This document shows positions 52,220-61,644 of a stretch of DNA of 64,000 nt, one piece after another. The stretch is taken from NCBI RefSeq assembly GCF_007744075.1, contig NZ_CP036266.1:5627748-5691747 (forward strand), written 5' to 3'. The notes beneath the pieces were generated by a model that saw only the letters and a program-made list of their open reading frames with translations, searched no databases and was not told the origin of the DNA. Source of the stretch: Gimesia chilikensis (GTDB lineage: Bacteria > Planctomycetota > Planctomycetia > Planctomycetales > Planctomycetaceae). Position 1 is the stretch's first letter; the number at the start of each line of letters is the position of its first letter. The position numbers and the translations under genes are program-made.

Positions 52220-52780
52220 ATGCCACGTTTAACCGCACTCACCAACGCAGCCGCTACCGACAAAGCCCGCACCCTGATGGATGCTGTTCAACAGAAACTG
52301 GGGATGACTCCCAATCTGATGAGAACCATGGCACACTCCCCTGCTGTCCTCGAGTCTTATCTGCAGTTCAGCGGACTGTTGAAACAGGGAGCCCTGACAG
52401 ATCAGCATCGGGAGCAGGTCTCATTGACTGTCGCGGAAGCGAATGAGTGTGACTACTGCCTGGCCGCCCACAGCACCCTGGGGAAAATGGCAGGACTGAG
52501 TCCGGAACAGATCCGGGACAGCCGCGCAGGTGTCGACAGCGATCCGCAGTCGGCAGCCCTGCTCAAGTTCTCCCGGACGATCGTCCACAAACGGGGTCAG
52601 GTTTCTGACGAGGATCTGCAGGAAGTACGTGACGCCGGTTTCAGCGACGAACAGGTCGCCGAGATCGCCGCCAATGTGGCCCTCAACATCTTTACAAACT
52701 ACTTCAATAACATCGCCCAGACCGAAGTCGATTTCCCGGAAGTCGAACCACTCTGTGCGGGCAACGCCTGCAGCCACTGA
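52220..52780 (+). CDS. Carboxymuconolactone decarboxylase/AhpD-like protein
   Basis: This 186-residue helical protein has the AhpD-like site N-E-C-D-Y-C-L-A-A-H (C77, C80, H84), the proton-relay and disulfide motif of alkylhydroperoxidase D-type proteins. It can reduce organic peroxides through a lipoyl or thiol partner. AAAAGGAG precedes the ATG at 52220; the longer frame upstream is not family-like. The TetR operator in front suggests induction by an oxidant or toxic organic compound. A strong terminator follows. Confidence 0.9.
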   Translation: MPRLTALTNAAATDKARTLMDAVQQKLGMTPNLMRTMAHSPAVLESYLQFSGLLKQGALTDQHREQVSLTVAEANECDYCLAAHSTLGKMAGLSPEQIRDSRAGVDSDPQSAALLKFSRTIVHKRGQVSDEDLQEVRDAGFSDEQVAEIAANVALNIFTNYFNNIAQTEVDFPEVEPLCAGNACSH

Positions 52781-52799
52781 GAGTCTGCAGTCATTTTCC

Positions 52800-52841
52800 G
52801 GAAGGGGATTCGCTCTCGAGCGCATTCCCCTTCCCTCTTTT
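52800..52841 (+). terminator. Intrinsic terminator after the AhpD-like gene
   Basis: GGAAGGGGA (52800-52808) pairs with TCCCCTTCC (52826-52834). Inside, CGCTC and GAGCG form a second stem. CTCTTTT follows. Confidence 0.85.
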
Positions 52842-52853
52842 CATCTCTGTTTA

Positions 52854-52867
52854 GCAGACAGGAATGT
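52854..52867. promoter_or_regulatory. Possible degenerate third TetR operator
   Basis: GCAGACAGGAATGT matches 11 of 14 positions of operator 1 and lies directly before the PPOX-family start at 52869. The right arm is degraded, so it may be chance. Confidence 0.35.
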
Positions 52868-52868
52868 C

Positions 52869-53489
<621 letters not shown>

Positions 53490-53529
53490 GAAAATCAGAC
53501 GTCTGGTTCAGCAAACGGTGATATCAGCA

Positions 53530-55944
53530 TTAGAAGCTGTTATCACTGCCGTTATCAGAGCCGGTGTTCGTTCCCGTACCGTTCTGCGGAGTCCCCGATT
53601 GCACGTCGTAACCCTGCAGGGCATTGTCGATGGCAGAGTTATTCGAGAAGGTTGCGGTGTTACCGCCGGAGAAACTCCAGATCGAGAAACCAGCCCCACC
53701 GTTATTCTGGGCACTGTTGCCGTCCAGTGTGCCACCGAAGATGGGATCAACAAAGTCAAACCCATTCTCCGCATTTCCAATCGAGGTATTATTGCTGAAC
53801 GTTCCACTCACGAAGTCGTCGTCGAAGTCAAAGCCGTCTTCCTGATTCCCCTGTGCCAGGTTATTGATAATCGTTCCGCCATTCACATCTTCAAAGTCGA
53901 AACCATCATCCAGGTTGTTGAGAGCAGAGTTACCGCTGACCAGGGTTCCCACACCAACAGTATCAGCAAACTTGATCCCGTTCACACCGTTCTGGCTGGC
54001 ACTGTTTCCGGTGAAGGTTGCGTTCTCGACATCGTCATCAAACCAGAAGCCGTTCAGATTATTCTCGTTGGCCACGTTTCCAGTGAATGTTCCGCCATTG
54101 ACATTATCATCAAAGTAGAAACCGGCGTCATTCAGATTCGCGATGTTATTGGTGAATGTTCCGCCGTTGATTTTTCCGTAGAACGCGAAGCCAGCATAGT
54201 CATTGCCAATCGCCTGGTTACCACTGATGGTCCCGCCATCCACACCATAGAAGTCAAAACCAAAGTTATAGTTTTCCCGAGCGATGTTATTTGAGATTTC
54301 ACCACCGGTCACATCGTCATCGAAGTAGAACCCGTCTTCACCGTTATACTGTGCGGTATTCCCCGTGAGTGTTCCCCCTTCGAAGTGATCGAAATCGAAA
54401 CCATCGGTCACGTTCAACTCAGCCAGGTTGTTGCTGATCGTCCCCCCGCTGACCCGGCTGAAGTAATATCCATATTCGTTCGCCCGCGACGTGTTCCCCG
54501 ATACGAGACCACCGGTCATATGTTCGATTTCCAGACCATCGTTGCCGGTCACGACTCCGTTGGCAGTAAATGTGTTGTTGGTGATGGTACCATTCGTATC
54601 GCCATCCAGATGCACACCGTCTTCAAACGCACCATTGATGCTGTTGCCGGTAATCGTGAAACCGCTCAGGTTATTCCCGTATATCCCGTTGCGACCACCG
54701 GTCAATGTCAGTCCCACCATTGTCGAGTTGTCCGCCATGGTGAAGATATCATTGATTGTATTCACCCCTCTGACGGTTGGCTGCCCGCCATACTGAAAGC
54801 TGGTCACAGCTCCCGAGCTACAACCTACCACATTCACACTGGTACCGCCGGTCAGTGCCAGCTGTCCATCGTTGAAGACAAAGCCGGTCGCGGTATCAAT
54901 CGTGCCGGCACTTCCGTCAAACAGAACCACGCTGTCCGCCCCAGCCGCATTGAATACCGCCTCGGCGTTCGCGGTATTGGCGTCGATGACGGTGATATTC
55001 TCCAGCGATTGACCGTTTAGCTGCAGCTTCGCACATTCCTCCGGTGCCTGTCCCTGATTCAACACGATGTCGATATCACGCTGAATCGGATTAACCATCC
55101 GACGCTGGAAGCGGGTCAGCTTCTGACTGTCTCCATTGCCGGGCAGCGGAATTCGCACGGTCAACAGCCCCTCCCCCTGTGAACCTCTGACATCGTCATG
55201 CTGATACTGTCCCGCCAGTACCACACGCGAACCATTCCCCAGAAACGGTAGATCGAACATCCGGAATTCCACGCGAGCCCGGGGACCGGTCATTTTTTCG
55301 AAGTTGGGGGCATTATTATCAAAGTAGTAACCGCCTACATAACCTCTGAGTTCTGCATCGATCGGCATCTGATCGAAAGTCTTCAGCAGCCGCCCGATTT
55401 CCAGATCGGTTCCCCAGTAAGCCCGTTCTTCACCAGCCCGCACGACCACGTTATTGCCGCTCAGATAAGCCGTCGAGAGACCATCCACGCGTTGCTGTTT
55501 CTGATTGGGGATATAACCGTTTACCCGGAAGTCCCATTCGATGCTCATCAGCTCGAAGCCGAAACTTCCCTGGCGGAAGATGTTGTTGTACTGACTGCGA
55601 CGGACATCGTAGAAGCCGTACATGCCCGCGATCCACTGATCGTTGACCATCTTGCGGTAGGCCAGGCCGAAATTCCCCTCGGCAGAAGAATCGTTGAAGA
55701 TATTCCCGCGCAGATCCGCGAAGAACAGACTTTCGCCGTCTTGTGCCAGTGGAATAAACAGCAGCCCCTGTCCGACATCACGGTAGCCGCCGGCTGCCCC
55801 TGAGAAATCAAAATAGGCGCGATACAGATAATCATCTTCCTGGAGCCATTCCGGATCCTGAGCATGTGCGTAAGCAGGCGCAAACAGACCTGGCGCAGTC
55901 AGGAGCAGCAGGGCTAGAAGTCGAGAGGAAACTCTAGCGTTCAT
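53530..55944 (-). CDS. Inverse autotransporter barrel with beta-helix passenger
   Basis: This 804-residue outer-membrane protein starts with a signal peptide (about 1-28, A-H-A). An inverse-autotransporter-type beta-barrel follows (about 35-265), with G-Y-R-D-V-G-Q-G-L-L-F-I-P and F-G-L-A-Y-R-K-M. After a linker (about 270-385), the passenger (about 385-790) is made of roughly 22-residue parallel beta-helix repeats with G-G-T-I/F-x-x-N/G-N and G-F-D/Y-F-D cores. Such proteins display adhesins or enzymes outside the cell, and the Asn/Gly/Asp-rich repeats suggest a surface adhesin or a polysaccharide-binding fibre. Barrel at the N-terminus, passenger at the C-terminus, as in invasins. It is monocistronic. 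Confidence 0.85.
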   Translation of the reverse strand: MNARVSSRLLALLLLTAPGLFAPAYAHAQDPEWLQEDDYLYRAYFDFSGAAGGYRDVGQGLLFIPLAQDGESLFFADLRGNIFNDSSAEGNFGLAYRKMVNDQWIAGMYGFYDVRRSQYNNIFRQGSFGFELMSIEWDFRVNGYIPNQKQQRVDGLSTAYLSGNNVVVRAGEERAYWGTDLEIGRLLKTFDQMPIDAELRGYVGGYYFDNNAPNFEKMTGPRARVEFRMFDLPFLGNGSRVVLAGQYQHDDVRGSQGEGLLTVRIPLPGNGDSQKLTRFQRRMVNPIQRDIDIVLNQGQAPEECAKLQLNGQSLENITVIDANTANAEAVFNAAGADSVVLFDGSAGTIDTATGFVFNDGQLALTGGTSVNVVGCSSGAVTSFQYGGQPTVRGVNTINDIFTMADNSTMVGLTLTGGRNGIYGNNLSGFTITGNSINGAFEDGVHLDGDTNGTITNNTFTANGVVTGNDGLEIEHMTGGLVSGNTSRANEYGYYFSRVSGGTISNNLAELNVTDGFDFDHFEGGTLTGNTAQYNGEDGFYFDDDVTGGEISNNIARENYNFGFDFYGVDGGTISGNQAIGNDYAGFAFYGKINGGTFTNNIANLNDAGFYFDDNVNGGTFTGNVANENNLNGFWFDDDVENATFTGNSASQNGVNGIKFADTVGVGTLVSGNSALNNLDDGFDFEDVNGGTIINNLAQGNQEDGFDFDDDFVSGTFSNNTSIGNAENGFDFVDPIFGGTLDGNSAQNNGGAGFSIWSFSGGNTATFSNNSAIDNALQGYDVQSGTPQNGTGTNTGSDNGSDNSF

Positions 55945-56185
55945 TATTTTCCTGTCAGTGGGATTGTTCCGAGAGTGATCAATTCCAGTCTGTAACGATT
56001 AAAATGGTGGCTCAGGTTCTTCTTCGACTCCTGCGGGATTTCACTCGCTGCAGAAATTTCCAATTCTGAATAAGTGTTCTCCGACTCCTCTTGCCAGAAC
56101 CGGTCAGGTAAAATATACCGGTTATAGGGTCGAGAAAATTGAGCAGGCAGGTCGTATTCTCAGTCCATTAGCAAGCGAGGCTTCA

Positions 56186-57499
56186 ATGTCGTTTCCCGCA
56201 TTACCCCAGATCGAAATCGAACAGAAACTCCTGGCCGTCGTCTCCGAGACATTGGATATTCCTCTGCAAAAGCTCTCGCTGGATGATCGCATCATTGAAG
56301 ATCTGCGTGCTGACAGTCTGGACCTGACGGAACTCATGATGAGCCTGGAAGACGCGTTTCAGATCACGATTCCCGATGATCCCAGCGATCCCATCCATAA
56401 AGAGATCTTCACCCGCCAGCCCTTTCGACTCAGTGACCTGGTGGAACTGGTAACCCTGCAGATGGGAACGCGTGCGGTACCTCGTGCCAACTGGTTTCGT
56501 CAACCAGCCACTCAACCCGGGATGGGACAGCGCGTCCCTTTCACTCAACTGGATGGCATCGGCAAACGGTCCGCACTGACGGAACCCGACTTGTTCGTCC
56601 CCATGGATTCCACGCGTCCCTGTACCATGTGGCTCAGACGCACTGATGGCATGCGCTGCATCCACATTCCAGCCGATACCGTATTACTGGGTAGCGACAC
56701 TCCCACAGCCAACCCCGATGAACGCCCCCTGCATAAGGTGGACCTCGATTCCTTTCTGATCGACGCCGAACCGGTCTCGACGACCGCCTACTGCCGCTTT
56801 CTGAATTCCATCGGTCAGCTCCCCGAATCGTTCCTGACCGACTGGTTTGTCCTCGATCCGGAAGATGACCGCGACGAGCATATGTTGATTCAACATACCT
56901 CTACCTACGGCTGGCAGCCACTGCTCGGCACCGAAACCTGGCCGATGATTCTGGTCTCCTGGTATGGCGCGAACGCCTATTCGCTCTGGGCCAATAATCG
57001 GCTCTGGAGCAACTACCGCGACGAAGCCAGCGATCCCGAGGGAAGCTTTCTCCCCACCGAAGCCCAATGGGAATACGCGGCCCGCGGCGCCACTCCACGT
57101 GTCTATCCCTGGGGTGATGCAGCCCCCACCCCGGAAAAACTGCGCGCCGGCCTGCATCGGCAGAAAATCAACTACGAAGCGCAGTCTCTCCCTCTCTGTC
57201 CTGTCAACGAAGCACTCGGTATGTCCCCCTTCGGCCTGCATCACATGGCGGGGAATGTCTGGCAATGGTGCCGCGACTGGTACAACGAATCTTTCTACCA
57301 CCACCCCGAGGCGACAGAGCCGAATGCCTGGAATCACCAGCCCACACGCGTCCGCAGCGAGCGGGGCGGCAGTTGGGTCGGCCCGAACATTCTCTGCCGC
57401 AGTTCCTATCGCCGCGGCCGCCCCCCCATCGCCCGCGGCCGCTGCCTCGGCTTCCGCTGCGTTAGCTCGGTTAGTGATCTGCCTGCAGCGCATCCCTGA
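56186..57499 (+). CDS. Acyl carrier protein domain fused to FGE-sulfatase domain
   Basis: This 437-residue protein has an unusual architecture. Residues 5-95 look like an acyl carrier protein, with D-S-L-D-L-T-E-L in which S44 could carry phosphopantetheine. Residues about 150-430 form a formylglycine-generating-enzyme (SUMF1-like) domain: G-S-D-T-P-T-A-N-P-D-E-R-P, P-T-E-A-Q-W-E-Y-A-A-R-G, G-N-V-W-Q-W-C-R-D and G-F-R-C. Only the first of the two active-site cysteines is kept (C404); the second is Arg (R409). It may therefore not be a canonical sulfatase-activating FGE, though a sulfatase is present in the window. The fusion suggests hydroxylation or oxidation of a carrier-bound substrate. 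Convergent with the PcfJ-like gene. Confidence 0.85.
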   Translation: MSFPALPQIEIEQKLLAVVSETLDIPLQKLSLDDRIIEDLRADSLDLTELMMSLEDAFQITIPDDPSDPIHKEIFTRQPFRLSDLVELVTLQMGTRAVPRANWFRQPATQPGMGQRVPFTQLDGIGKRSALTEPDLFVPMDSTRPCTMWLRRTDGMRCIHIPADTVLLGSDTPTANPDERPLHKVDLDSFLIDAEPVSTTAYCRFLNSIGQLPESFLTDWFVLDPEDDRDEHMLIQHTSTYGWQPLLGTETWPMILVSWYGANAYSLWANNRLWSNYRDEASDPEGSFLPTEAQWEYAARGATPRVYPWGDAAPTPEKLRAGLHRQKINYEAQSLPLCPVNEALGMSPFGLHHMAGNVWQWCRDWYNESFYHHPEATEPNAWNHQPTRVRSERGGSWVGPNILCRSSYRRGRPPIARGRCLGFRCVSSVSDLPAAHP

Positions 57500-57525
57500 T
57501 CACACAGAGTTCCTGCAAGCATTGA

Positions 57526-59010
57526 TCAGACATTAACATAGCGCGAAAACTTGAGCCCCGCTGTCTCTGCCCAGCGACGCAGGACGTTACGCTCTCTCGG
57601 ATTTGGCAATCGATTCGCCTTACCCCGCACTTCACTGATCAGGTTGTTGTCTTTACGGACCTCAATGGTAATCGCCTTTTTGAAACCCTGCTGAAGCTCA
57701 ATCTGCATCGACCAGATCGAACTTTCGCCGCCGGTACAATTTCCAATATAACTCGCGACACAATGCTTCATCTGGTTCCCTTCTGTAACCAGATCATCGC
57801 TGGTTAATATCTCGCGGATCATCCATCGATTTTCATCTTCATAATCAAACTCACGAATTCCGCTAGCATCCCAGGTACATTCGGGAATTTTACTTTTTTG
57901 TTCCTGTTCACGGTGCCAGTCGGCAACATCCCGCAATAAAGAACGCGGAGTCCGTCCCTTAATGGAATAATCAGGTGCAGGGGCATCAACTTCATCATAC
58001 ACACCATTATCACCAGGGATTGTGAAGACTCCAAAACGCTGATACCGTAAGAATTCAACGATAGACTGAATCTGTCGGCGATCCAGACTTGCATGATGAA
58101 TCAGCCATTGAATGACCGTGGTCCAAAACTGGTCATTTGATAATTCTTCGGGAAAAGGGGACTGCATGATTGCCCGGCCCAGACCAGGATCTCCACCCAT
58201 CCCCAGAACCTGTCCCCAGCGCAGCGCCTGTAAGATCGTAAGATCCTGTGGCGCCTGCATAAAAAAGTGCGCCATTTTTTTCGAATAGGAAACCGGCAAA
58301 CGGCAGTTTCGGATATTCTGTCCTTGTCCGACTTCGAGATACCACTCCCTCCAGTCCTCGCACTCCGGAGTGTAATTTACCAGCCAGACGGAATCGAAAA
58401 AACGAGGCATCTGGTATTTGACGAACAGGTGTCTCAAAAGCGACGAAAACTGTCGCCGGGCGCTTGTACCTCTGGGTTTCCAGGTTTCAATCGGTCGAAT
58501 CCAGTAACTCGCTTTGGACGCAATGAAAACCAGTGCGTCAATGTATCGCACTCCCCAGGGATATCTCTGCTGAGTTAATGCTACTCGATCCAATATAAAC
58601 TTCGTTTTACTGCAATACAGGTGGGAGACCAGCCTCATAAATGAATCGCGTGTCATTTCGCTATGGTTGATGCAGGGACTTTCCTGATCATGCAGTTGCC
58701 AGATCATTCTCAATACAGGATCAGTAATGGATTTTTTACTGACCTCCTTAGAACAAACAGCCTCCAGCTTATCAACAATCGACCGCTGTTCCTGTTTTCT
58801 CTGTCTGAGAGAGTTGACTGCCATCTGGCGACGGAAATAAAGCAGTTCCTCGCGCCGCTGAAACCGACTCTTACGGAAACTGGTGCGAAATCCATTCTCG
58901 ACGCACCACTGGCGATAATCCTCTGGTGTTTCTAAGCCGAGGCTTTGCAGATGCGCGAGCAATTCAGCAGCGGCATTCTGTTTTGTGTACGTTCCTTTTC
59001 TGTGGGACAT
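57526..59010 (-). CDS. PcfJ-like domain protein, copy 1
   Basis: This 494-residue protein carries a PcfJ-like C-terminal domain. The marks are G-N-Q-M-K-H-C-V-A-S-Y at about residue 410, S-S-I-W-S-M-Q-I-E-L, T-I-E-V-R-K and E-V-R-G-K-A-N-R-L-P-N. The N-terminal two thirds are helical with many basic and aromatic residues. PcfJ is named after a conjugative plasmid protein, but chromosomal members have no known role. The gene points away from the kinase/Thg1-like pair; a second PcfJ gene lies on the other side. The flanking arrangement suggests a shared function with RNA repair, which is inference. Confidence 0.82.
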   Translation of the reverse strand: MSHRKGTYTKQNAAAELLAHLQSLGLETPEDYRQWCVENGFRTSFRKSRFQRREELLYFRRQMAVNSLRQRKQEQRSIVDKLEAVCSKEVSKKSITDPVLRMIWQLHDQESPCINHSEMTRDSFMRLVSHLYCSKTKFILDRVALTQQRYPWGVRYIDALVFIASKASYWIRPIETWKPRGTSARRQFSSLLRHLFVKYQMPRFFDSVWLVNYTPECEDWREWYLEVGQGQNIRNCRLPVSYSKKMAHFFMQAPQDLTILQALRWGQVLGMGGDPGLGRAIMQSPFPEELSNDQFWTTVIQWLIHHASLDRRQIQSIVEFLRYQRFGVFTIPGDNGVYDEVDAPAPDYSIKGRTPRSLLRDVADWHREQEQKSKIPECTWDASGIREFDYEDENRWMIREILTSDDLVTEGNQMKHCVASYIGNCTGGESSIWSMQIELQQGFKKAITIEVRKDNNLISEVRGKANRLPNPRERNVLRRWAETAGLKFSRYVNV

Positions 59011-59179
59011 GACTGACTGTCGTTTCTGTAATAAATGAAATCAAATGTTTGAACCTTTGTCTGTGTTTCAGAGTCGATCTGTATAACATCGTTTTCCTCC
59101 TTTCGAGATAAGAATCGGGGTGAATTTTGATCTACGACACACTGCCCGACGGCAGGGTTCGCAACTGAGAGGAACTGAA

Positions 59180-59626
59180 ATGCAGGCCATCATCTTCACA
59201 GGCATACCGGGAGCAGGAAAAACTTCGTTTTATCGACAGGAGTTTTTCGCCACACACGTGCGCATCAGCCTGGACCTGTTGAAAACGCGGGCTCGGGAAA
59301 CACGTTTCCTGGAAACCTGCCTGCAGACCGGCCAGCAATTCGTGGTCGACAATACGAGTCCGAGCCGCGAAGAACGTGCCAAATACATACAGCTGGCCCG
59401 CCAGGCCGGCTTTAGCATCACCGGTTATTATTTTGCCTCCCGCGTAGATCCCTGCCTGCAGCGGAATGCAGAACGCGAACACCCCGCGAGGGTTCCCGAC
59501 GTCGCAATCCTGTCTGCAGCCCGACGCTTGCAGCGCCCGTCGCTGAAGGAAGGCTTCGACCAACTGTTTTATGTCAGTCTGCAACAGGTAGAGTTCCAGG
59601 TTGAGGAGTGGAACGATGAACTTTGA
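59180..59626 (+). CDS. Polynucleotide kinase-like P-loop protein
   Basis: This 148-residue kinase probably phosphorylates 5'-OH ends of RNA. Walker A reads F-T-G-I-P-G-A-G-K-T-S, with lysine at residue 14. Next comes R-I-S-L-D-L-L-K-T-R, the equivalent of the T4 Pnk general-base region, and then V-V-D-N-T-S-P-S-R-E-E-R. The lid-like C-L-Q-R-N-A-E-R-E-H-P-A-R-V-P-D resembles C-L-K-R-N of phage kinase. There is no 3'-phosphatase domain. The ATG at 59180 is preceded by GAGAGGAACTGAA. It overlaps the next gene by 11 bases, so the two are tightly coupled. Confidence 0.85.
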   Translation: MQAIIFTGIPGAGKTSFYRQEFFATHVRISLDLLKTRARETRFLETCLQTGQQFVVDNTSPSREERAKYIQLARQAGFSITGYYFASRVDPCLQRNAEREHPARVPDVAILSAARRLQRPSLKEGFDQLFYVSLQQVEFQVEEWNDEL

Positions 59627-60377
59627 TGAACTGGATCAGAAGATGCGGGTTTATGAAACCGCTGCAGACACCTGCGTTCTGCCCGACATGTATATGGTCG
59701 CCAGGCTGGATGGTCGTGGATTTACCCGGCTCACGAAAGAAGTCTGCGCGTTCGAACGCCCCTTTGACGCGCAGTTCCGGGACATGATGGTCCGAACCAC
59801 TAAAGCCTTATTGAGCTGCGGTTTCCGAATTGTTTATGCCTTTACCGAAAGCGACGAAATCTCGCTGCTCTTTGATCGTGAAGAGCAGCTGTTCGGGCGA
59901 AAGCTCCGCAAACTGAATTCCCTCCTGGCCGGGGAAGCCAGCGCACAGTTCTCACTGCAACTGGGACAGGTCGCCACGTTTGACTGCCGGATTTCACAAC
60001 TGCCCAACCAGGACCGGGTGATTGACTATTTCCGCTGGCGCAGTGCTGATGCGGCTCGCAATGCCTTGAACGCACACTGTTACTGGTGCCTCCGCAAAGA
60101 GGGACGCGACGCCCGCCAGGCCACTCAAGAGCTCTCCGGCCTGACTTTCGGCCAAAAAAACGAACTCCTGTTCCAGCGGGGCATCAACTTCAACGATCTG
60201 CCCGCCCGGCAGAAACAGGGAATCGCGGTCTACTGGGAAGAGTTTGACAAACCGGCCGTCAATCCCCTCACCGGGGAAGCGGTTGTCGCGCTCCGCCGCC
60301 GGCTCATCGTCAACGATCAGCTTCCCCGTAAAACAGAGTACACTGAGTTTCTGACGCAACTGCTCGACGCTTCCTGA
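59616..60377 (+). CDS. Thg1-like 3'-5' RNA polymerase (TLP)
   Basis: This 253-residue protein belongs to the tRNA-His guanylyltransferase superfamily, which adds nucleotides to RNA 5' ends in the 3'-5' direction. The catalytic motifs are A-R-L-D-G-R-G-F (D32) and F-T-E-S-D-E-I-S-L-L-F (D80, E81), followed by R-K-L-N-S-L-L-A-G-E-A-S-A. The H-I-N-N-L-Y-N motif of true eukaryotic Thg1 is replaced by A-H-C-Y-W-C-L-R, so it is a repair-type TLP rather than a His-guanylyltransferase. The ATG at 59616 has GAGGAGTGGAACG before it, inside the end of the kinase gene. Together the two could heal and extend damaged 5' ends. Confidence 0.92.
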   Translation: MNFDELDQKMRVYETAADTCVLPDMYMVARLDGRGFTRLTKEVCAFERPFDAQFRDMMVRTTKALLSCGFRIVYAFTESDEISLLFDREEQLFGRKLRKLNSLLAGEASAQFSLQLGQVATFDCRISQLPNQDRVIDYFRWRSADAARNALNAHCYWCLRKEGRDARQATQELSGLTFGQKNELLFQRGINFNDLPARQKQGIAVYWEEFDKPAVNPLTGEAVVALRRRLIVNDQLPRKTEYTEFLTQLLDAS

Positions 60378-60380
60378 TAC

Positions 60381-60413
60381 ACACTCCCGGCACAACTGCA
60401 GCCAGGAGCGTGT
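60381..60413. terminator. Weak hairpin between convergent genes
   Basis: ACACTCCCGGC (60381-60391) pairs imperfectly with GCCAGGAGCGTGT (60401-60413), with one mismatch and a two-base bulge. It lies between the Thg1-like gene and the second PcfJ gene. Confidence 0.35.
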
Positions 60414-60423
60414 TTATGCTGCC

Positions 60424-61644
60424 TTACACGGTCTCGTTGAATGTCAAATGCTCCTGGTGTGCCCAGTTGTTTAAAACCTTTCGAACCGTCTCACTCGGCT
60501 CATTGTTGTTTTTCCCGCGTGCCTCAAAGATCTCCTTCTTCCCTGGCAGAACTTCAATCGTCAGTTGACGCCGTCGTCGCTGACCGGCTTTGACTTTCAT
60601 CGACCAGATCGTCGTTTGTCGCCGGACACATTCATTCAGATAGGTCTCCACGCAGTGCTTCATGATCTTGCTTTCAATCTGCAGTTGGCGCGGCGTGAGA
60701 ACTTCCTCGATACTCCAGATCTGCCCTTCGAGTTCGCACTGAAATTCGCCAATCTCACTCCTCTGCCAGGGGAAATCAAGCGGGTCAACTTCCGGCGGAG
60801 GCATCACCCCTTTTTCGATCAGATCTGATTTCCAGTGAACCATGTGCCGCCGGAGCGACATCAACGAACGCCCCTTCAGAGAGAAATCGGGTTGCACCGG
60901 AAAGGGTCCGGCCCCTTTCCCCCAGACCTTTTCTGCAGGTTCAAATCGTTGCTGATTCACAAAATGGACAATCTCGACGATCTCATCCGCGGAAATCGGT
61001 TGGTTCTGGATCAGAAATCGAAATACCGAATCCCAGAATGGCTGATCTTGCAAGGGATAACAAAGCAGGGTCCGTGAAATCAGAATCCGCGCCAGCCGCT
61101 CATCACCTCCCAGTGCCCGAATGCGTGCCCAGTTCAGTGCAGCAAAGGGTGACAGATCAGCGGGGGAGTGCAAATACAGGGCCCCCATTTTTTTAGTCAA
61201 GCTTTGAAATAATGGATTGGGAAACTGCCGCACGCTCCGGCCTTGTGCCAGGTGCAGATAGAGATCCAGTTCCCACGCTGCCTCGTTTTCATTCCACCAG
61301 GCGGCGGTCAGAAAATCGGGAACGGGATACTGATCGAACAGATGATGCACCAGAGACCGCAGTTGAACCAGGGGGCTGCCCGCGGGTACTTCCCAATCTT
61401 CCGGATGACGGTTCCAGGCAAAGCTACGCCGCGCCATTCTCTTACAGGCTGCGATCACCGTCTGCGCGTTAACGGGAGCCAGAAAACCACCATGCTGCTC
61501 AGCGGACAACAGTCTGGTCTGTGAACGAATCACGCGAATCAATCGCCAGAATTTTTTCCGATGCGCTGTTCGCATGGCAGCCGACTGCGCAATCAGTTCA
61601 TCTACCCTGCGAGCGGCGTAGTGTTTTCGGTTTTGAGAATTCAT
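60424..61644 (-). CDS. PcfJ-like domain protein, copy 2
   Basis: This 406-residue paralogue of the protein at 57526-59010 has the same C-terminal domain (S-K-I-M-K-H-C-V-E-T-Y, T-T-I-W-S-M-K-V, L-T-I-E-V-L-P and E-A-R-G-K-N-N). It is shorter at the N-terminus. It is convergent with the kinase/Thg1-like pair. The two PcfJ genes point opposite to the repair genes and bracket them. This copy lacks a clear ribosome site (GGTAACC before ATG). Role unknown. Confidence 0.82.
   Translation of the reverse strand: MNSQNRKHYAARRVDELIAQSAAMRTAHRKKFWRLIRVIRSQTRLLSAEQHGGFLAPVNAQTVIAACKRMARRSFAWNRHPEDWEVPAGSPLVQLRSLVHHLFDQYPVPDFLTAAWWNENEAAWELDLYLHLAQGRSVRQFPNPLFQSLTKKMGALYLHSPADLSPFAALNWARIRALGGDERLARILISRTLLCYPLQDQPFWDSVFRFLIQNQPISADEIVEIVHFVNQQRFEPAEKVWGKGAGPFPVQPDFSLKGRSLMSLRRHMVHWKSDLIEKGVMPPPEVDPLDFPWQRSEIGEFQCELEGQIWSIEEVLTPRQLQIESKIMKHCVETYLNECVRRQTTIWSMKVKAGQRRRRQLTIEVLPGKKEIFEARGKNNNEPSETVRKVLNNWAHQEHLTFNETV

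Noticed and set aside
53600..54500. Regular repeats looking like a CRISPR or satellite array
   Set aside because: They are the coding repeats of the beta-helix passenger; units are not identical and stay in frame.
53518..55020. Long open frames on the plus strand opposite the beta-helix gene
   Set aside because: They mirror the low-complexity repeats of the real gene and lack starts with ribosome sites or family features.
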